Below are positions 12,101 through 25,000 of a stretch of DNA of 64,000 bases, in pieces; the first letter of the stretch is position 1; every line of letters starts with the position of its first letter. This stretch comes from Welwitschia mirabilis. Its lineage: Eukaryota; Gnetophyta; Gnetopsida; Welwitschiales. Both the position numbers and the translations under genes were made by a program. The stretch lies in assembly GCA_051453625.1 (NCBI GenBank), contig JBOZIK010000001.1, forward strand, positions 138,432,283 to 138,496,282, given 5' to 3'. Below the pieces are notes generated by a model. It did no database searches and had not been told where the DNA came from. It saw only the letters and a list, made by a program, of their open reading frames with translations.

Positions 12101-14700
12101 TCATTATGCATTATAGGTTCAATTATTGATCTTATGGTTCTAAGCTTTTAAACTAAAGGTTTAATCTTTAGTTTCATTGGGATTCTATTATTCATAATTT
12201 TAGGATTAAATGTTTTAATATTCTTATGTAACCAAGCAAAAAACTCTATATGTTCATGTAATAGCTTGATTAATTAGTTATGCAATGTTAGAGGCGTAGA
12301 AGTTTTAGTATTAACTTCCATTAATCCTTTAGGATTGTTAGACAAGCCTTACTTGTATTAATATAAATTTATAATTAAACCTTTGAATAATTTTTAAAAT
12401 TTTATGAAAGCATACATCTTTGAGATATAAAATGCCTTTAGGAATGAGGTTAGAAACGAGAAGTGTTGAAGAATCATCAAAAGAATCAATCTAATCATAA
12501 TCTAAGTTTTTCAATTATTACTCTTTAAAAGCATATTGATTATTGAGAAATTTTTGGATTTCTTTTTATGATTTAAAGAGTTAAGAATGTAAAATATTAC
12601 CAGGAACTAAAGTTTCACAAATCTATTTTATAACTAATTTAGAAGATATGTTGATATCTTAATTTATACACATTGATGCCTATTGGACTAGATCATGAAG
12701 GTATTTTTATAATACTAATGATCAAAAATTAATTAAAAGTTATTTAGTAATATAATAGCATGCCTTTGGTAGCTTATTATTAATTTTATATTCTTCTATA
12801 AGCTATTAAATAATAAGATAGAAATCTCTATACATCTAAAGGAACTGAATTCCTCTAGCTACTACAAATTTGAGGTTAATATCTAAGGCTTCATATTCTA
12901 CAATATTATTAGTAACTAGAAAGTTAAAATGATAGGCATAATCAAAAGATATATTTTATTAATATCTTAGATGAATTATAGTACCACATTCTTATCAAGA
13001 ATTAGCTCCATTAAAATGTAAGATCTAAATATATAAGAGGATCAAAGTTGAGACAAGATCAAATTCATTGTTTTTTTCATAAATAGTACACATATCATTA
13101 AGGGCATTGACATATTTAACCACTAAATTTATGCTATTGAATGTAACATAGTGTTTCATGTAAGTCTTATTATGAATCTATATTTCATTTAGCCTTTGAT
13201 CATAAGAAAGTGACATATAAGAATTACCTCTAGCTAAACATCCATTAAGGGCCTTCATTCAATTTCTATTTAAAATCATACTATAATTGCTAGTTCATTA
13301 ACTACTTGAATATTCACTATGCCAAAAATTATAGGATCTTTTGCTATTAAAAAAAGTAGAATTCTTGATTTAATCAATAATTTTAACTTTAGATTTATCT
13401 ATTTGATGAATCTTATATGGGGATTTTTCTATAGTTATTAGTATTTTCTAAAAAAAAAAAGGGAATAAGATTCATTAAGGCTCTAATATTAAGCATAAAA
13501 TTATCAAAAAAAAGCATTGTCATTAATAATTTAAATTAAAGAGGATTTATCTCATTGGTTTTGCAATCGTTAGAGATTAATTGAGTAGCTAAAGTAGAGA
13601 GGATTTCACATTTAATCTAATATATATGAGACTCACCTTTTGGAATATGCAAAGCATTTAATAAATTTTTCCTTTATCTTGTCATTCTAAGTAACTAATA
13701 AAGCCCAACATTATCCTTAACCCTGTTCAAATCCTTGATTATATCATCTTATAAACCACCATCTATAACATAAGATGCTATAGGTTTCAGAGTATACTCT
13801 TTAATGACCTAAGATTATATTATTTACTATTCTTGGTTCTTATATCCTATTTCATACTTTTGCGAGATTTTGCATAGAATTAATCTGATTTTGTCATTTA
13901 TAATTGGCTACCTTGATGTAGTGGTATTTTTTGGTTTAAAATATTTATCAAGAATGCTAGGTGGCTGAATGATATTTGGTGTAGTGAGGTAAGTCATTGA
14001 ATCTTTGTCCTTTTATCTAAGCTCATAATTATTCACATTGGACTTAACTAATTATTGATGAATTAATACCTTAAAGATATAACTTTGATCATCTAAGTCT
14101 AACTTACAGTTATTTTTCATAATAAAGAAATTATAACTTAATTGATGTTTTACTTGTGAGATATATGGTTGTCTACTTCTACTAAGTTATCATTAAAATC
14201 ATGATTTAAATCATAGATTAGATTAAAATATATACAATTATTTTAATTATTTGAGTCTTCTTCTATAGAGAATTCTTTCAAGAAATAATCTTTAAAATTC
14301 ATATTAACTTTTTTTTTTGATAAGTTTATCTCTAGGTTTTTTGATAGTCTAATCTTTTTCTTTTATACCTAATTATTGTAACTAATTAGATATATTTTTT
14401 AAGAAAGGAAAGAATATCTAACATAGTTAGATCTAAATAATTAAAACTAGATAAGGCTATAGTTATAACCTTAGAAGCTAGTTTAGTATCCAAGGTAAAT
14501 TCTTATAAAGCCATGAAGAAAGTTAGGGATGATTTACAAGGATAAATTTGGGTATAACTTGAATAATAATTTATTGTAGTAGTAATAGAAAGTACAAAAT
14601 TATCATTTATTATCCAAATAAAGAGTTCAAGAAGTAAAAAATTTAAATAAATAATTTGAAGGCCTTGTTTTATAGGCTTAAGATTATCATTACTAAGGCT
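12101..14700 (-). pseudogene. Gypsy A upstream part (protease/gag region)
   Basis: Upstream of the reverse transcriptase the element continues, shown by similarity of 12,101-12,830 to 31,280-32,012 and of 12,840-13,515 to 37,030-37,693 in gypsy B. By position this should hold protease and the end of gag. I could not identify an intact protease active site or a zinc knuckle. From 13,520 to 14,700 the sequence is present only in this copy and its content is unclear. Confidence 0.5.
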
Positions 14701-17690
14701 TGTATTCATACCATGATCATATGCCCAAGGGAAGGTATAAATCCTAGTGAAATCCTAATGATGTGCTTTTATTTAAAAACAATCTCTTCATTTGTAATAA
14801 GTAATATGAAAAAATAAATATTTTATTTTAGGAAATTCTTGCTTATCTTCTTGCTCATTTGACTTCTAATAAGTCGTATCAGACCTTTAGTGATGTTCTT
14901 AAAAATTCTTAGCATTCTTTAGCATTCTTGGATCTTTTTATGTTTTTTAATATTTCCTTTGAATCTTGGGGTTTTTAGGGCCTATACTTGGGCCTTCTAT
15001 TAGGACTTCTTGCCTCTTTATTGACTCCTATTAGGCCTTCTTTTTTGTTTCTTTAAGCCTTTATGTAGCCTTCTTTTGAAAAACTTTTTAGAAAACTCCT
15101 CGTATTTTTTAATTAGTACTTCTAGGGTACTTTTTAATTATTGTTTTTATTTTGTTTTTTATAGGATTCAATTTGCATTAACTATGGTCTTTTTAGCATT
15201 AAAAGTCACTGACTAAAATATGACCTTTATCAAAACTCTACTTATCTTCTATGCTTTTGAATGAATAATGTGTTTTATGATTTCCCTTACACTTCTAGTA
15301 GAGTCATTCCCCTTTATGATAGATTTCAAGCTATATGTTGATGCTGCAAACACCTTGCACTTGTGATAGTGTCATTTCCCTTTATAATGACAGCTTACTT
15401 TTACTCCCAAAATCACTATCATGATTAATGTTATAGTTTAGCTAACTAGAAGAGGCCTCCCAGTAGGTAATGATAAGGATAAAGCTAATCTCTTAGAGCC
15501 CACAACTCTTCAAATTAATCAACACTTTAATAATTATCATTTATTACCTTTACTAATAGTAGCAAGTTAAAACCATTCATCATGATAATGTCATACAAGT
15601 TGAGGTAGTTACTAGATGTCAATATATCTCTGTGAGAGATACCTATGGTTTTCTATCTATGCCATCATAGAAAAATCTTGGTCATAGCCTATAGTTTTAT
15701 CTTACCATTTGACATAGCTTTTTACAGTTTCTTGCTTTATTTAGCCTATCTATTACTTTTAAAGTTATTCATGTGTCTATTCTTTATTGATCCAACATTC
15801 TAGTAGCTACATTAAAACTACTAACAGCTTAATCTAGTATACAACCAAATGAATTATTAGGCTTATACTACCAATATCATGGCTTGGAAGTGTTTTCATG
15901 TAGTTGTAAACTTAAGGTGTTATTTTCCTTTCAATTTGTAGACATAGTAATGAATTTCTAGACACATGTCATCCATATAAGGAAAACATTTTTAAAGCAA
16001 CCTAGAAGCTAAGGTTTTTATTTTTGATCAAAACCCTTATTTAATGTACATTTTACTTTTTACTTAGTAGTTTTATTTCTACACACATGTGAAAATGCCT
16101 AGTTTATTGAGCATTTTTTCCATTTTTTCACACAAAAAGCTTTGTTAATCCACCACTGCTTAGTTTTCCATACATGTAGTTAAGCTAGTTATTTTCTAGA
16201 TTTTAGTTTTATTGTGTACACATGCATAGCTTTTTTTCATTTCTTTATTTTTTGAGTATTTTAAGCTCTTTTTGACTTGTTGGGTATTTTTTTAAAACCT
16301 ATAAATCCAATACTTACCTTTTATGATTAAATCAACTTGGGATGTTAATAAAGATCCATTGATTTGATTTTTTTAAAGCTCTTTTCCTTAGTTTTTAAGT
16401 TTTTGTTCTTTCTTTTTTTAAGTTTTTCTTGGAATTATTTTGGTATTTTTTATTTTTATAACTAAATTTCTCTCATCAACTCAAGTTGGGATGTGAAGAA
16501 AGATTTCTTGACTTGATTTTCTTTCATTTCAAAGATTTATTTTTGTTATTTACATATTTTAAGATAACTTAAATCCCCTTTCCCTTGTGTTATTTATGTC
16601 TCCACTATCACACTTAATCTTAAAATAATAAAAAGGAATATTAATTTTTACCCCTTAAGTGCTTAACATTTTACTAGTGATAAGTTTTTATTAGTGGTGA
16701 AAATAGGGAGCCTTACATAGATAGAGATCCGTGTTAGGATATACATCATGTCTTACATAGATAAAAATATGGATCAGACTTTATACTACCTTTTCAAGCT
16801 TAGTATATAGTCTTAACTATTATAATTGTAACATTCGGATAATACCAAGGGTTGTATCTCTCTTAAATAAAAATTTTCTAAGTACTATAAGCTCCTAATT
16901 CCCATGTATGCCTTGGCTATCGAGGGTACATTGGGTAAATGTTAAAGAGATAGTAACAAGGTCAACTTGGATTTTAGTACTAAGGGAAATAGGGATAATT
17001 AAATTTTTAAATTTATTGATTCTAAGGTATAAGTAGGTCCTAAAAATTATATAGTACTCTACCTTAAAAGGGGTATATAGTTGAGGTAACTAAGACAAGT
17101 GGACGACTTGAAATCCTACTAATGTGATTTACATTTTATCTTTTTACTTTCTTTAAAGATAAGGGTACATTTTTGAGAGGACGTGATTACTAATTGAATT
17201 TTTGAATAGAATTAAAAATTAATCAATTCCAATATGTTTGTCATTTAATAATTAATTTAAAAGCCTTAAATTGAAATCCACCTCACTCACATTAAAAAAT
17301 TTTTAATAGAGTACATTTTTTTTCATTTTTATGAATGGAAGTTTTAACTAGTTATGGGATTCTTGCTTATCATAATTTATGATTTAGATAGGTTATTTAA
17401 TTTTTGGGCTTGATTCCCTTTCATTATGACTATACCCCTTTATCATGATACTTCATTTTTTTACTTTAATTGCATTGTAACTTAGATTGATTACTTGCAA
17501 TTTTGAATGAAATCAAGATTTATTTTTTTGTAAGTATATCATTTTTTTATCTTTATTAGATTTGAGTTCAAAAAGTTTTTCTTTTTATGATGGATAGATC
17601 TCTTTTATTTATGGATATGAGCAAGATCCCTCTAATTCTTAACTTTACCTCACAACTTGTCAACTCAATTTTGGTTTTCATCCTTTTTTT
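14701..17690 (+). repeat. Copia A 5' LTR and leader
   Basis: Starts TGTATTCATACC, matching the 3' repeat at 22,275 for about 175 bases and copia B from 32,067 onward. From 14,980 to 15,100 it carries several T-rich blocks with GGCCTTCTT, which have counterparts near 32,290-32,400. The boundary between LTR and leader could not be fixed: no convincing tRNA-Met primer site was found before the gag start. Short dyads such as TGTCATT...AATGACA at 15,371-15,394 are also present. Confidence 0.5.
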
Positions 17691-17693
17691 ACC

Positions 17694-18745
17694 ATGGTAT
17701 CTTCATCATCATCATGATTAAATGATATGTTTAAATAGTTATCAAAGTAATTAAGACCCTTACTCACCATTGGAATCATGATTAGTATCAAAGTTACTCT
17801 TTAATATGATTAGTCATAAGAGGTTCAGCATGTAGATTTTCTATCAAGCATGTGGATTTATGGTTATAAGAAGAAGTTTCTGGTATATGATCAAACAATT
17901 ATTTAATATTATGTTAAAGATTCTACTTAAAAAGATATGACATCATATTGATAAATATTATGTGAAAATTTATCACCTATTAACACAATAAGTTGGTTAA
18001 TTAGATCAAAATAAGCTACATCCACTTCTACACCTTAAAGGACACATTATACTTAAAGAATGAGATAGGGCTCCTTAGTCTCATAACTCACATGAATAAT
18101 TTGCATTATGAGAAGGACAAAATGAGATAATTAATTATGTAGATGCAAGAAATCAAGGTAAATATAGTGAAGATTGACTTATAAAAACAATTTTACATTT
18201 GTTACATTAACTTAATCTACTATTATTTGAAAGAATCCTCTTTGCATAGTTATCTTATGTAACTACATGATAAAAATCAATAATATAATATGACCTTTAA
18301 TGTTTTTAGTAAGTATCTAATTCCTTCTAAACCTCAGTTTAACTTCATGAGATCTTCTTTTGTTAATGTTACATGTAAATTTTTTTCATTCTCATGGTTC
18401 TTCTTGTCAAAATAAATAGTCTACTAAAAAATCTAATACATAAAAAGAAATGCATTATGATAAGGGTAAGCTCCATAATTAATAAAATAAGAATTTAAAT
18501 TAGACTCAAAAAAATAAAAATTAAGTTTAGAATATTACCACTTCAAAGACGAATAAGTATTATTACTCATGATGCAGAAGATAAGGTCATGCTAATGATT
18601 TTTATAGTATTTCTTGCAATGATATAAAGTCTACACTTAAGGCATATGTAGTCACTAAAGAATATAATTTCTTTGATAATGCTAAAAATATTGAATCTAT
18701 TGTAGTCTTTAAAAACATTAACTTTATTATTATAGATGAGCACAT
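17694..18745 (+). pseudogene. Copia A gag relic
   Basis: Gag would form the element's particle. The proposed start is the ATG at 17,694 in a strong context (ACCATGG), followed by a Ser run. The matching ATG in copia B is at 35,169 and is also followed by several Ser codons. The frame then breaks repeatedly. The capsid domain and zinc knuckle are not recognisable. The identification rests on position just upstream of the protease and on the conserved start between the two copies. Confidence 0.45.
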
Positions 18746-20050
18746 ACCTCATGACAACTTGTGGATTCTTAACATAAGTGAAACTCATCACATAGTTCAT
18801 CAACATGATTATTTTAATGACTTCATTGAAGAACTAAGTTATGTTTATCTGGAAGATAGGATACAAATTTTTATGGAAAGCTATAGTATAGTTACCTTTA
18901 ACTTGACATCACTCTATACATATAGAATTTTACATGTTTTATATGTTCCTTCTTTGATGTTACATCTCTTATTGCTTTTAATTCATTCCCCACTTTTAAA
19001 TGGATCACAAAAAGATAACTCTATCTCAATGATGAAGCCTTTACTGGATATTTATTATGGTAACTAGTAACTAGTCATGATAGACTACATGAATGAAAAA
19101 CTCTCTCATCTCTCTAGTTATGTCACAATATGGGATATCACTTACATAGTTTTACAAGATGAAACTTCACCCTCGCTACTATGGCATGATTGACTAAGAC
19201 TTCTTACTTCTTATGTAATGAATATAATGCATGAGAATGGCCACTAGGTTTTTTAAATCTATTCCATTAAATTTTCCTAAATTTAAATCATGTGTTATGG
19301 AAAAAGCAACTATATAGGAATTTTTACTAGTGAGTGACATGCTAATCGAAAGATTTTAATTATTCATAGTAATCTATGTGGACCTATGCTAGTTTTCACT
19401 CTCCATAGATTTCATTACTTTATTTATGACTATTCCTAAGTGGCTTGTGTATACTTTATTAAATTCAAGTTACAAAATTTGGATGTTTTTAAAAAGTTTA
19501 AAATTAAAGTGAAAGAGTAAGATAACTATTAGATTAAAAGTTTCCACTAAGATAATGGTTCTAAGCAGATATCTACTGAGTTCAAGAACTTTCTCTCATC
19601 TAAAGGATTTTGACATTTAAAGACTTATCGAAGGATACCTAATAAAATGGCATTATCAAGTGATTTAATTACACTATTATGAATTTGGTAGACTCCATGA
19701 TATATCTCAATAGTTATAAGACATATGTTTAGAATGAAGTAGTGAAAATAATAGTACATCTCAATAATCATGTTGGTATTTATACTAAAAAAGATATATC
19801 TCTAACTAAAATGTGGTACGAGTACAAGATGAACTTGCACCATTTTTATATTTTTAGTTGAAAGTGCTACATTTATATCCTAAGTAAACATCATGATGAA
19901 ATTATAGCATATGCTTGCATTAGCATCTTTGTGAAATATCCAACTGCCCAGAAGGTTATGGAGTGTATCTCTTAAAGTATTATAAAATCGTTGTTTTTCA
20001 TGATACATCTTTACAAATAATTCAAACAATAATTCTTATTTTAATTCTTT
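18746..20050 (+). pseudogene. Copia A protease-integrase relic
   Basis: The protease site region reads HIPHDNLWILNISETHHI at about 18,738-18,791. The family has an Asp-Thr-Gly active site here, so the catalytic Asp is replaced by Asn. YVYLEDR and LHVLYVPSL follow as expected for the protease and pre-integrase segment (open over 18,759-19,067). The integrase core begins with LCGPM near 19,378, where the first catalytic Asp has become Asn. DNGSKQISTEFKNFLSS carries the second Asp near 19,554-19,604. Many stops follow. Copia B matches up to about 19,570 and then ends. Confidence 0.72.
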
Positions 20051-20454
20051 GAAGCATTGTCCTTCCTTATGGTTGAGGGAGTATAAATGATTATGAAAAA
20101 TATTTAGTTTCTTCTATTAGTACTTCTATAGTTTAACCTATAAAAATTAAGTAATTTGATGCTTCTAGCATACCTGATAATGGTTCTAATACCAATTTAA
20201 TAGGTTCTTTAACTAAAGAAGTTGATACTACCTAGAGATGATATCAAAGTATGTAGCTACAATCTACTCTCTATGATGTTTCAAATAATGAGAAGGGTGA
20301 AACTAAAACCAGACATGTCTCACATATATCTCATGCTAATAATGATAACATGATTCAATTAATCTTTTATGGTGAACCAATCTCATTTAAAAATGCCATA
20401 TAACATGATCATTGAATATAATACATCTAATAAGAATACAATAATCTTATTAAA

Positions 20455-21837
20455 AAATATATAGGACTTGGCATACCTTCTATTAGGGTGCACAACGTTA
20501 CCTAATAAATGATTTTTTTATAATAAATAATATGGATAACATCCTTGAGAAAGATAAATATTGACTTATTGCTATAGGCCTATGATAGAAAAAAGGATTT
20601 AATTACAATAAAGTCTTCTCTGTAATGGTAAAATGGAATATCATTAGAATAGTGATTATCTATGCAGTATAAAAATAATGAAAGCTTCATCAATTGGACA
20701 TAAAATCTATCTTTTTTCCATAGAGATTTTAAATACAATCAAAGATATTTAAAGAAAAAGAAAAAGAACATAAGATGTATAAATTGATTATCTCCATGTG
20801 AGCTAAAAAAAGCATTGAAAGCTTGGTATAAAGAGCTTGCAAGTTTTTTAAGTTCCATTGGATTTATATTATGTAATTATCAAGATGTGTATATCACATT
20901 ATTCATAAAATCTAATGGGTACAAAGTTATAAACATAGTGGTATATGTCGATGATAGGCTGATAATTAGAAGTGATGAAGAAGATGTAAAAAGATCAAAA
21001 ATTATCTTCAATAAGGCATTTAAGGTTTCTGTTCTAGGATTGACTAGATTATACTTAACTATATAAATCATTTAGTAAAAGAATGGAATATTTCTGACAT
21101 AAAAGAAGTATATTATAGAACTAATTTGGAAGTTTGGATTAGAAAATGCAAAAGAAGCTGGAACACCTTTAGAGAAAAATGTTAAGATATCTACTAAAGA
21201 AGATTTAGAACCTATAAATAAAACTAAATATAAAAGAATAGCAAAAAGCCTAATTTATGTAGCTAACTCTAAACTATACATATTATATGTTGCTGATGTA
21301 CTATTATTATATCTTCATGTTCCTAAGGTAACTCATCTGAATGCTTCAAAGAAAGTAATAAGATATCTAAAGAAGATTAAAGATTTAATTCTAACTTATA
21401 AAATAAACTTTTAATTCATCCTAAGGATGATCTAATTCTAATTTTACTAGAAAAACTAATATCTCATTATCAATATCATGTGTATCATGTTCTTGAGGAT
21501 ATGGATCCTATCTTATGGGTTAAAGCATTAGAAAACTATAGTGTACTTTTTTACTAAGGTAGAATATACAACTTCTTTTAAGACATGTATAAATATTAAA
21601 TAACTGAGAAAGTTATCAAAAGGAGTGAATTCAAAATATACTAAGGCAATAAAGCTTTTCACTAATAATCAATTAACGATTTACATAGCAAAAGATCTAA
21701 TGCACCATGATAAGATAAAATACTTTCATGTTTGGGTCTACAAAATTAGAAAACTTATACAAAATGAAGTAATTATGCCTATATACTATCTGATCATAGA
21801 GAAAACTACTGATATCCTTACTAAACCACTTGGTTAA
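20455..21837 (+). pseudogene. Copia A reverse transcriptase-RNase H relic
   Basis: The best preserved part of copia A. The open stretch 20,815-21,066 reads KAWYKELASFLSSIGF, then NIVVYVDDRLIIRSDEED with the catalytic YVDD encoded at 20,944-20,955. The frame continues through NAKEAGTPLEKN and KRIAKSLIYVANS to about 21,414 with few stops. RNase H follows after damage: KLFTNNQLTIYIAKD and DILTKPLG, ending at the stop at 21,835-21,837. The N-terminal fingers region before 20,815 is badly decayed. It cannot make an active enzyme as it stands. Confidence 0.82.
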
Positions 21838-21962
21838 AATAAGTTCTAGCATTTTCAATCCAAAATCAAATTGATAATGAGTTGATTTATACTCATTTTT
21901 ATCTTGTACATTATGGGCTTCATTTAATTCTTGAATTCTTGTTTGAAGTTACTCTTGATTTA

Positions 21963-22126
21963 AGTACTATAGATATGTAATACAATTGCATCCTAGTACT
22001 ACATGATGTGTAGTATAATTTTAGCTAAGTACTGTGGGATGTGTAGTATAATTTTGGCATAGTACTATAGGAAGTATAGCACATTTAGTCTTATCTACTA
22101 CAAGATGTGTAGTGGTAAACTGAACA
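21963..22126 (+). repeat. Five-copy tandem repeat of about 33 bp
   Basis: Five imperfect units start at 21,963, 21,995, 22,028, 22,061 and 22,094, with spacings of 32, 33, 33 and 33 bases. Each begins AGTACT or a close variant; several contain GATGTGTAGTATAATTTT. The array lies between the pol stop of copia A and its 3' LTR, in the element's 3' untranslated region. Confidence 0.8.
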
Positions 22127-22274
22127 CTTATTTAATGACATAGTTTTCTCACATGGTAACTCCTTTAAATATGTTTTATTATAGGCTACATTTTCAATGT
22201 TTTTTTCCTAGCACTCTAGTTTTTCCTTGGAATACAAAACATATTTCCACATTAAAGGAAAAACTAATAAGGCA

Positions 22275-22445
22275 TGTATGCATACCATGGTCATATGCCT
22301 AAGGAAAATGCAAACACTAGTAAAACCATAATGATATGTGTGTATTTTAAATTAATATCTTTACTTATAATAGTAATATGGTGAAATAAATATTTTATTT
22401 TGGGAAGTTATTACTCATGTTTCTTCTCATTTGATTTCTAATAAT
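22275..22445 (+). repeat. Copia A 3' LTR, truncated
   Basis: Direct repeat of 14,701-14,876. Both start TGTAT, share CATATGCC near the start, and contain AAATAAATATTTTATTTT. Similarity is lost at about 22,445, so most of the 3' LTR is missing. A short purine-rich stretch (AAAGGAAAAACTAATAAGG) precedes it. Confidence 0.65.
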
Positions 22446-23600
22446 TTTCAATAAGTTTTAAGAGCATAAAGAATTCCCCATTATGGATTGACATGTTATT
22501 TGGGATTATGCTTAAGGATTAATAAAGTGGTTAATAAATTTTGAGAATTACATTAGCCATTATATATTTCAATGAATAGGGTTTTAAACTTGTTCAAGAG
22601 GAAACATAGCTAGCAGGTAAGGTAGAGAACTAGGAACTAGCCTTATCTTTTAATAAGAGACTCAATAAGATACAGAGAACACCTTCATGATAAGTTCTTA
22701 AAATTTGGATGGATTTTTTAAATGATTTTACAAACTCTCCTAGAATGATAATCCTTAATAAAAATAAGGTTTTAACGATAAAATCTTTTGCATTATTGAA
22801 AACAATATTGAACATTTGAAATTTAAATGGGCCATTTTCCAAAATAGATGGAGGGATTAATCATAACTCTCTCTTTTATCGTGCTTATGCATATGATAAA
22901 TAGGTTAATTATCTAAGGAATTTAATTTTCTTGAAACACTTCATTTAAAGATGTAACTTGAGTAATAAGAAAAGGTTTCTAGTAATGATGAAGTTTCTAA
23001 ATTTTAAGGATTATTTTATATACAAACTTGCAATCTAATAAAGTACAAGACATATATGATGAAATTTGATCCTTCTTCTAGAGTTAAAAATGTTGGTCTG
23101 CAATAATTTCCTTTACAACATACTTGATCTAAACATGAACATGTTTTTAAGAATCATAATGTTGATCTCATATGTTAGAACATAAATCTTGGATAGCTTT
23201 TTCAATATCTTAATGCAATAAAGTTGGCTAAATAATTATTAGATAATAATTAATAGAATTATACTAATTAGAAATTTTAATAGATCCTTTTAACAACTTA
23301 CTACACTAATTGCAATAATTGAGGGATTTCAATCAATATAATTTTTTATGATATGAATTGATCTAAATAAATAAGAGATCCATTTAACTACAATTTTATT
23401 AAATCTTGAAGCCAAACATTATGGATAAAAGATTATTTTAATTTACTTAATAAAATCACTTACATCATAGCTAATAATCTAGTTATCTCATGTAGTATAT
23501 TAAAATGCTTTAATGAAAAATTAGAGAAATTCTATGATGATAGCTTTATAAGTAAAACCAAAAGCCTAAAAAATTGCATAGCCAAAATGAAGTTATCTAA
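22446..23600 (-). pseudogene. LINE endonuclease fragment, antisense strand
   Basis: On the minus strand, the frame at 22,630-22,842 begins NGPFKFQMFNIVF, which fits the segment just after the endonuclease in plant LINEs. It is preceded (higher coordinates) by REL, a stop, then LIPPSILE, which resembles the Ser-Asp-His end of the endonuclease. Further upstream only weak similarity is seen. No reverse transcriptase follows, because the sequence meets the copia A LTR. I read it as a truncated LINE, with moderate to low certainty. Confidence 0.45.
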
Positions 23601-25000
23601 AAGAAAGTGAAGAATACCTAAATCTAAATAGTTTAGAAATATCTTATATCTATATCTATTATTTTGTATATCTATTTTTATTAAATAAATAAAAAATTTA
23701 TTATGTTTATATTTATTATTTTGTATATATATTATTGTTTTTGTTGTTCTCTACTATAACATATATTCATACAAATCAAAATTGGTTATAAAACCAAGCC
23801 TCACATAATGAACAATTGTCTAATGATTTGAATAAAATATTAGCTAATAATGAAATCTCTATTACAATTAGTTAATAATTTCAATTTCATCATCCCTAAA
23901 TTTCTCAAGTAATACTTGTTATAATTCTTCAAATTGTATTGAATTTGTGTCAAGCTTTGATAAACAAGTGTAGTGATATCACTTACCACATTTTACACAT
24001 CCTATAAATGCATAGTAATAGCATCCTTAATAAAAAATAATGCTAAAATCTCTAATTACCTTTCTAATACCTATGATAATTGACTATAATCATTAACAGT
24101 TTTACAAGATGAGGTTAATTGTATTAATGCTTTCTCATGTACTTATTTAAGTAATGAGCCAATTCTTTTGGCATGATCTAAAATGGTATTGATTATAATA
24201 TTTTTGAATCTTTAGAAAGAAGCCTCTAATACTAATTTAGTATTTTAAATAATAGTTTTCATCATCCTTAATCTCTTCCCAATGTCTCTTGAAAAATAAA
24301 TCTAACTAATTAACTAAAAAATTTAAGTTATTATGTAAAATTACCTAATTGCCCTAAATCTAGCCTAAAGAATGATAAGAAGTAGACCATTCTCTAATTT
24401 ATTCTTTTCTTTATTTAACCTAATCCTCTAGGTCAGTATCTATCACTATCAAGATCTAAACTAAATTTTTTTAAAGTAAGAGTTTGAAATCCTTTTAGTT
24501 TAGCTATCTTCTTAAAGCAATTAGCTTATTACAACCTCCCTCTACCTTTGATGCTCATTTTCTTACTCAATCTAGGACTAGTTGTTGGCTTCTTCTTATT
24601 TCTTTTATTGCATCTATGCCTTTAAACTATTAATTTTAGAGTCTTTGATTTCTAAATTAGTCTACAACATAGAAAATTCTAAAGAAAATACTCAAATGTC
24701 TTTTCTTACATACTCTAAGGTTATATGAAGATTGTCCTTGATTATTCTTTTTTCTTTGCACTCTTCAATGACTCTTTTTATATCATATAGGCCTATGAAC
24801 ATTAATTCTTTAAATAGAGTAATTAGATCATTAAGAAACTTCTAATAACCATCTAGTGCCTATCTCTTATTTATGTAAAGGACTTATTTAAGGATTCCAT
24901 ATTTCTTACACGTTTTCTATAAAGTAAGTTTGATAGTTACTTAATAAAGAACTTAGATTACTGAGTGGTAATTTCTACCAGTTCTATCTCAAGATCTGAG
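23600..25000 (-). repeat. Unassigned dispersed repeat R, copy 1
   Basis: This region resembles 48,190-48,950: both have GAATACCTA(A/G)ATCT at the start, AAAACCAAGC(C/T)TCA further on, and a TTTTTCTTACATAC-like run later. On the minus strand there are helical, charged readings such as RVIEECKEKRIIKDNLHITL (24,710-24,780) and a basic KPTTSPRLSKKMSIKGRGRL just before a stop near 24,540. These suggest a decayed protein with a basic tail, possibly a retroelement gag or LINE ORF1, but I cannot name the family. Confidence 0.4.

Larger units (their letters stand above)
9045..14700 (-). mobile_element. Ty3/gypsy relic, copy A
   Basis: An old Ty3/gypsy retrotransposon read on the minus strand. From low to high coordinate it shows an LTR end (to 9,161), a purine-rich tract, integrase (about 10,233-10,640), RNase H and reverse transcriptase (about 10,900-12,100), then an upstream region where protease and gag are expected. 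The order integrase after reverse transcriptase is that of gypsy. Gypsy B (27,430-32,012 and 37,022-37,693) is a diverged copy, alignable over most of this length. All domains are interrupted by stops. The upstream end meets copia A at 14,701. Confidence 0.75.
14701..22445 (+). mobile_element. Ty1/copia relic, copy A
   Basis: A long, old copia element on the plus strand. It is bounded by a direct repeat: 14,701-14,876 and 22,275-22,445 both start TGTAT(T/G)CATACCATG. The interior gives gag (from 17,694), protease, integrase, reverse transcriptase and RNase H in copia order, ending at a stop at 21,835-21,837. All are broken. Copia B (32,067-37,018) is a diverged, truncated copy. The first 3 kb is unusually long for LTR plus leader. 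The 3' LTR is cut short at about 22,445, where a LINE piece on the other strand begins. Confidence 0.75.

Noticed and set aside
15369-15394. Copy of the Athila hairpin in the copia A leader
   Set aside because: TGTCATT...AATGACA is a dyad, but the outer arms and purine-pyrimidine blocks of the family motif are missing.
17791-17802. tRNA-Met primer site of copia A (TAGTATCAAAGT)
   Set aside because: It resembles TGGTATCAGAGC, and copia B has a similar string near 35,262. However, it lies after the likely gag start and would imply a 3 kb LTR, so it is not strong enough to call.
21963-22126. CRISPR-like array
   Set aside because: Units are contiguous without unique spacers, and lie in a retrotransposon 3' region of a eukaryotic genome.
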